This document shows, piece by piece, positions 27,501 through 29,195 of a stretch of DNA of 29,195 nucleotides. The stretch spans positions 1 to 29,195 of IMG/VR virus record IMGVR_UViG_3300010354_000427; one strand, given 5' to 3'. Source of the DNA: a virus. Below the pieces are notes generated by a model that worked only from the letters and a program-made list of their open reading frames with translations, was not told the DNA's origin and made no database searches. Numbering within the stretch: position 1 is the stretch's first letter; each line of letters opens with the position of its first letter. A program made the translations under genes and the position numbers.

Positions 27501-28763
27501 TTATTTCAAAATTTCTTCGAGTGTATATTTGCGTAAAGCACTTTCGAACATTTTACCAATTTCAAATCTACTGTCTTCTTGAACTGGTGCCTGTTGACTG
27601 CTCTTACCAATAATACTGCGTGTTAAGTTTTCAACTTCATTTGGATCTAAATGGCCGGCCTGAACGCCTTCGGCTACACGACTTAATTTAGTTTTGATTG
27701 CTTCGTCTTCCAATACTGGCAATACTAAATTGATTAATTGCGTAGTATTGACAGTTGGGCTTTCGTAAACAACCATGCTGGTAAGATCTAAGTCTGGGAC
27801 GGCACTAACACTGATACTAGTGGCTTCTTCCACTTGTTGTTTTAGATTATCAAATGTTTGATTTGCTTCCATTTTTGCTTGATACTCTTTTAGATAGCCG
27901 TTTAGCTTGGGCAACATAGAACCAATAGTTTCATCAAATACATTCTTGGTTAGTTTCTCTTTTAATGCATCTAAATTTTCTTCATCGGCTTCGTGAATGT
28001 CTTTCATCAAAGATTCTTTGTTATAACGACCAACTAATTCTTTAATTTCATTTAGACGCTGCTGAACAGCAAACTGAACATCATTTGCTTGTTCTTGCAA
28101 TCCATGACCTTTAATATAGCGTGCCACTTGTAATAACTGACTGCGTTCTTCGCTTAATGAAATAATCTTTTGACCAATTTCATCGTACGGGGTTCCGCCT
28201 TCGGCTACATGACGAGTCATAGTGCGAGCAGCACTTAAATGTATGTGTGGATATTTAAATCTTTCACCTTGGCTGTTTTCAATGAATAGCGCACGAATAT
28301 TTCTGCTACGACTGCCATGAACTTCTTCGTTAACAGGTTTGCTGTGACGAATAATCAATTTGGCGCCGTCTGTCTGTTGATAACTAGTTTTCACTGAACC
28401 GGTCACTGCGCTTAAACTTTCTTCTATTTTTGCCATGTTTGCAACATCCTTTAGTTCGATGTCTTTACCTGTATAGGGTAAAAGATCAACTCCTATTATA
28501 AATTTTTTAGCAATACCATTACGTATGGTTTTTTGCAATTTATCTAATTTAGCTTTATCTGTACTTTCACCGTATTTGATTTGAATTATTTTATTTTTTT
28601 CATCAATAAAAATAGTAAACTTATCATCTGTGCTATAAAAGTATCTAGCTTTTTTAGCGTTCATAGTATCCTTACCATCTCTTTCGTTCATAGTGATACT
28701 GTAACCAAAACCTTTAAGTTGGTCAAATACCATGTCAGCTACTGTGTTAAAATCTACGGCCAT
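27501..28763 (-). CDS. Conserved phage protein, possible virion component, 420 aa
   Basis: No certain function. The first 100 residues form an alpha/beta domain (MVFDQLKGFGYSITMNERDG, KFTIFIDEKNKIIQIKYGES). A middle region has RNIRALFIENSQGERFKYPH and HIHLSAARTMTRHVAEGG, a motif that recurs in T4-like marine phage proteins. The C-terminal half is helical and rich in Glu, Gln and Lys with coiled-coil character. It sits between gp17 and gp32. There is no Shine-Dalgarno site at useful distance; GGTAAATA ends five bases before the ATG, suggesting late expression from a leaderless message. Confidence 0.75.
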   Translation of the reverse strand: MAVDFNTVADMVFDQLKGFGYSITMNERDGKDTMNAKKARYFYSTDDKFTIFIDEKNKIIQIKYGESTDKAKLDKLQKTIRNGIAKKFIIGVDLLPYTGKDIELKDVANMAKIEESLSAVTGSVKTSYQQTDGAKLIIRHSKPVNEEVHGSRSRNIRALFIENSQGERFKYPHIHLSAARTMTRHVAEGGTPYDEIGQKIISLSEERSQLLQVARYIKGHGLQEQANDVQFAVQQRLNEIKELVGRYNKESLMKDIHEADEENLDALKEKLTKNVFDETIGSMLPKLNGYLKEYQAKMEANQTFDNLKQQVEEATSISVSAVPDLDLTSMVVYESPTVNTTQLINLVLPVLEDEAIKTKLSRVAEGVQAGHLDPNEVENLTRSIIGKSSQQAPVQEDSRFEIGKMFESALRKYTLEEILK

Positions 28764-28768
28764 GTTAT

Positions 28769-28776
28769 TATTTACC
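28769..28776 (-). promoter_or_regulatory. Late-promoter-like octamer abutting the 420-aa start codon
   Basis: GGTAAATA on the minus strand, then ATAAC, then the ATG at 28763. It lies in the 21-base gap after the gp17 stop. Confidence 0.42.
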
Positions 28777-28784
28777 TATTTTTA

Positions 28785-29195
28785 TTAAATTATACCGATT
28801 GGCATTGGGCGTATAAAATCGTCGCTGTTACGCTCTACTAAACGGCTGTATGTTTTTTCATCGTATTTCATCAGATGTTCTACTAATCGAACAGCTAGTA
28901 GAGTGCCCATAACTAAGTCATCTGTTTCGCCTTCTTTAGCAGCAAAACTGGCGCCATGGGCTACAAAGGTTTTTAATTCTTGTATTAAGTTTTTACTTTT
29001 TGGAATCATTTTGCCGCTTTCGATATAGTACTTTAACTTTGTACATGCGGCCAGTTTACTTTTATTTGTAGTGTTAAAACCGCGACGCTTACTGCCAGGT
29101 TCGCTTAGAAAATAACCTGGAATTCGATCTTCCCCATATTCTGTTACTGCGACTAGTGCAGCTTCGCCTAGTGTGTTATTTTCTACACTCCAATA
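28785..29195 (-). CDS. 17: Terminase large subunit gp17, C-terminal part
   Basis: DNA-packaging motor subunit; the visible 136 residues are the end of its RNase H-like nuclease domain, and the ATPase part lies beyond the right edge. Reading in from the edge one sees YWSVENNTLGEAALVAVTEY, matching the (I/V)ENN-x-(L/I)GEA motif of T4 gp17. KYYIESGKMIPKSKNLIQEL and GASFAAKEGETDDLVMGTLL follow, the latter carrying the conserved EGETDDLVM acidic site. A Met at 29009 is internal and not a start. The protein ends with PMPIGII. Gene 17 next to gp32 differs from the T4 order. Confidence 0.93.
   Translation of the reverse strand, partial: YWSVENNTLGEAALVAVTEYGEDRIPGYFLSEPGSKRRGFNTTNKSKLAACTKLKYYIESGKMIPKSKNLIQELKTFVAHGASFAAKEGETDDLVMGTLLAVRLVEHLMKYDEKTYSRLVERNSDDFIRPMPIGII

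Noticed and set aside
1-29195. tRNA genes, CRISPR arrays, insertion sequences, integrase or attachment sites
   Set aside because: Almost all bases are in supported genes and the short gaps show no cloverleaf, regular repeat array, transposase or integrase.

Overview
The window is a stretch of a large lytic phage genome of the T4 superfamily (tailed, contractile-tail myovirus type). The evidence is a dense set of recognisable T4-core genes: large terminase gp17 (C-terminal part at the right edge), ssDNA-binding protein gp32, recombinase UvsX and mediator UvsY, helicase UvsW, clamp-loader small subunit gp62, primase gp61, helicase gp41, and class I ribonucleotide reductase NrdA (N-terminal part at the left edge). 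Many small genes look like the conserved hypothetical proteins of marine and freshwater T4-like phages (cyanophage and pelagiphage type). There are no photosystem genes, and a BPSL0761-type small protein plus a Gram-negative-style secreted S8 protease hint at a proteobacterial host. That host guess is inference.

Layout, read in the dominant minus direction from right to left. 29195-27501: gp17 end and a 420-residue virion-like protein. 27500-24295: gp32 behind a structured leader, a small protein, UvsX, an acidic protein, UvsY. 24294-22628: an early block of three genes (80 aa, 56 aa, AAA+ ATPase), each behind a near-perfect sigma70 promoter. 22587-20434: a subtilisin-like protease with signal peptide and beta-barrel-like C-terminus. 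20415-17329: an accessory block with a GIY-YIG nuclease, a MutH/Sau3AI-like nuclease, a PD-(D/E)XK-like protein and a DNA methyltransferase. 17286-13769: UvsW, a conserved hypothetical, a GlcNAc-type glycosyltransferase and an SGNH hydrolase. 13765-11597: gp62, a zinc-knuckle protein, two small proteins and a very small DnaE-like protein that keeps the polymerase aspartates. 11201-7990: a BppU-like protein, primase and helicase. 7485-1974: a late-type block of small virion or head-associated proteins, including a holin-like candidate and several proteins whose N-termini look like T4 capsid-targeting peptides. 1928-809: a RecB-like nuclease and a hypothetical. 740-1: NrdA. Only two genes (7544-7993 and 11241-11609) lie on the plus strand.

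Transcription signals are unusually legible. Three early promoters share TTGACACAAA, a 17-bp spacer, TATAAT or TACAAT, and an element at +1. A T4-late-like octamer (NNTAAATA) precedes many late genes. In about six of these the octamer lies only 5-7 bp before the start codon with no Shine-Dalgarno site, and three sigma70-type promoters show the same geometry, which suggests leaderless mRNAs.

Genes are packed with short overlaps. No intergenic stretch exceeds 300 bases; the longest (27349-27500) holds the gp32 promoter and leader. No tRNA gene, CRISPR array or insertion sequence was seen.
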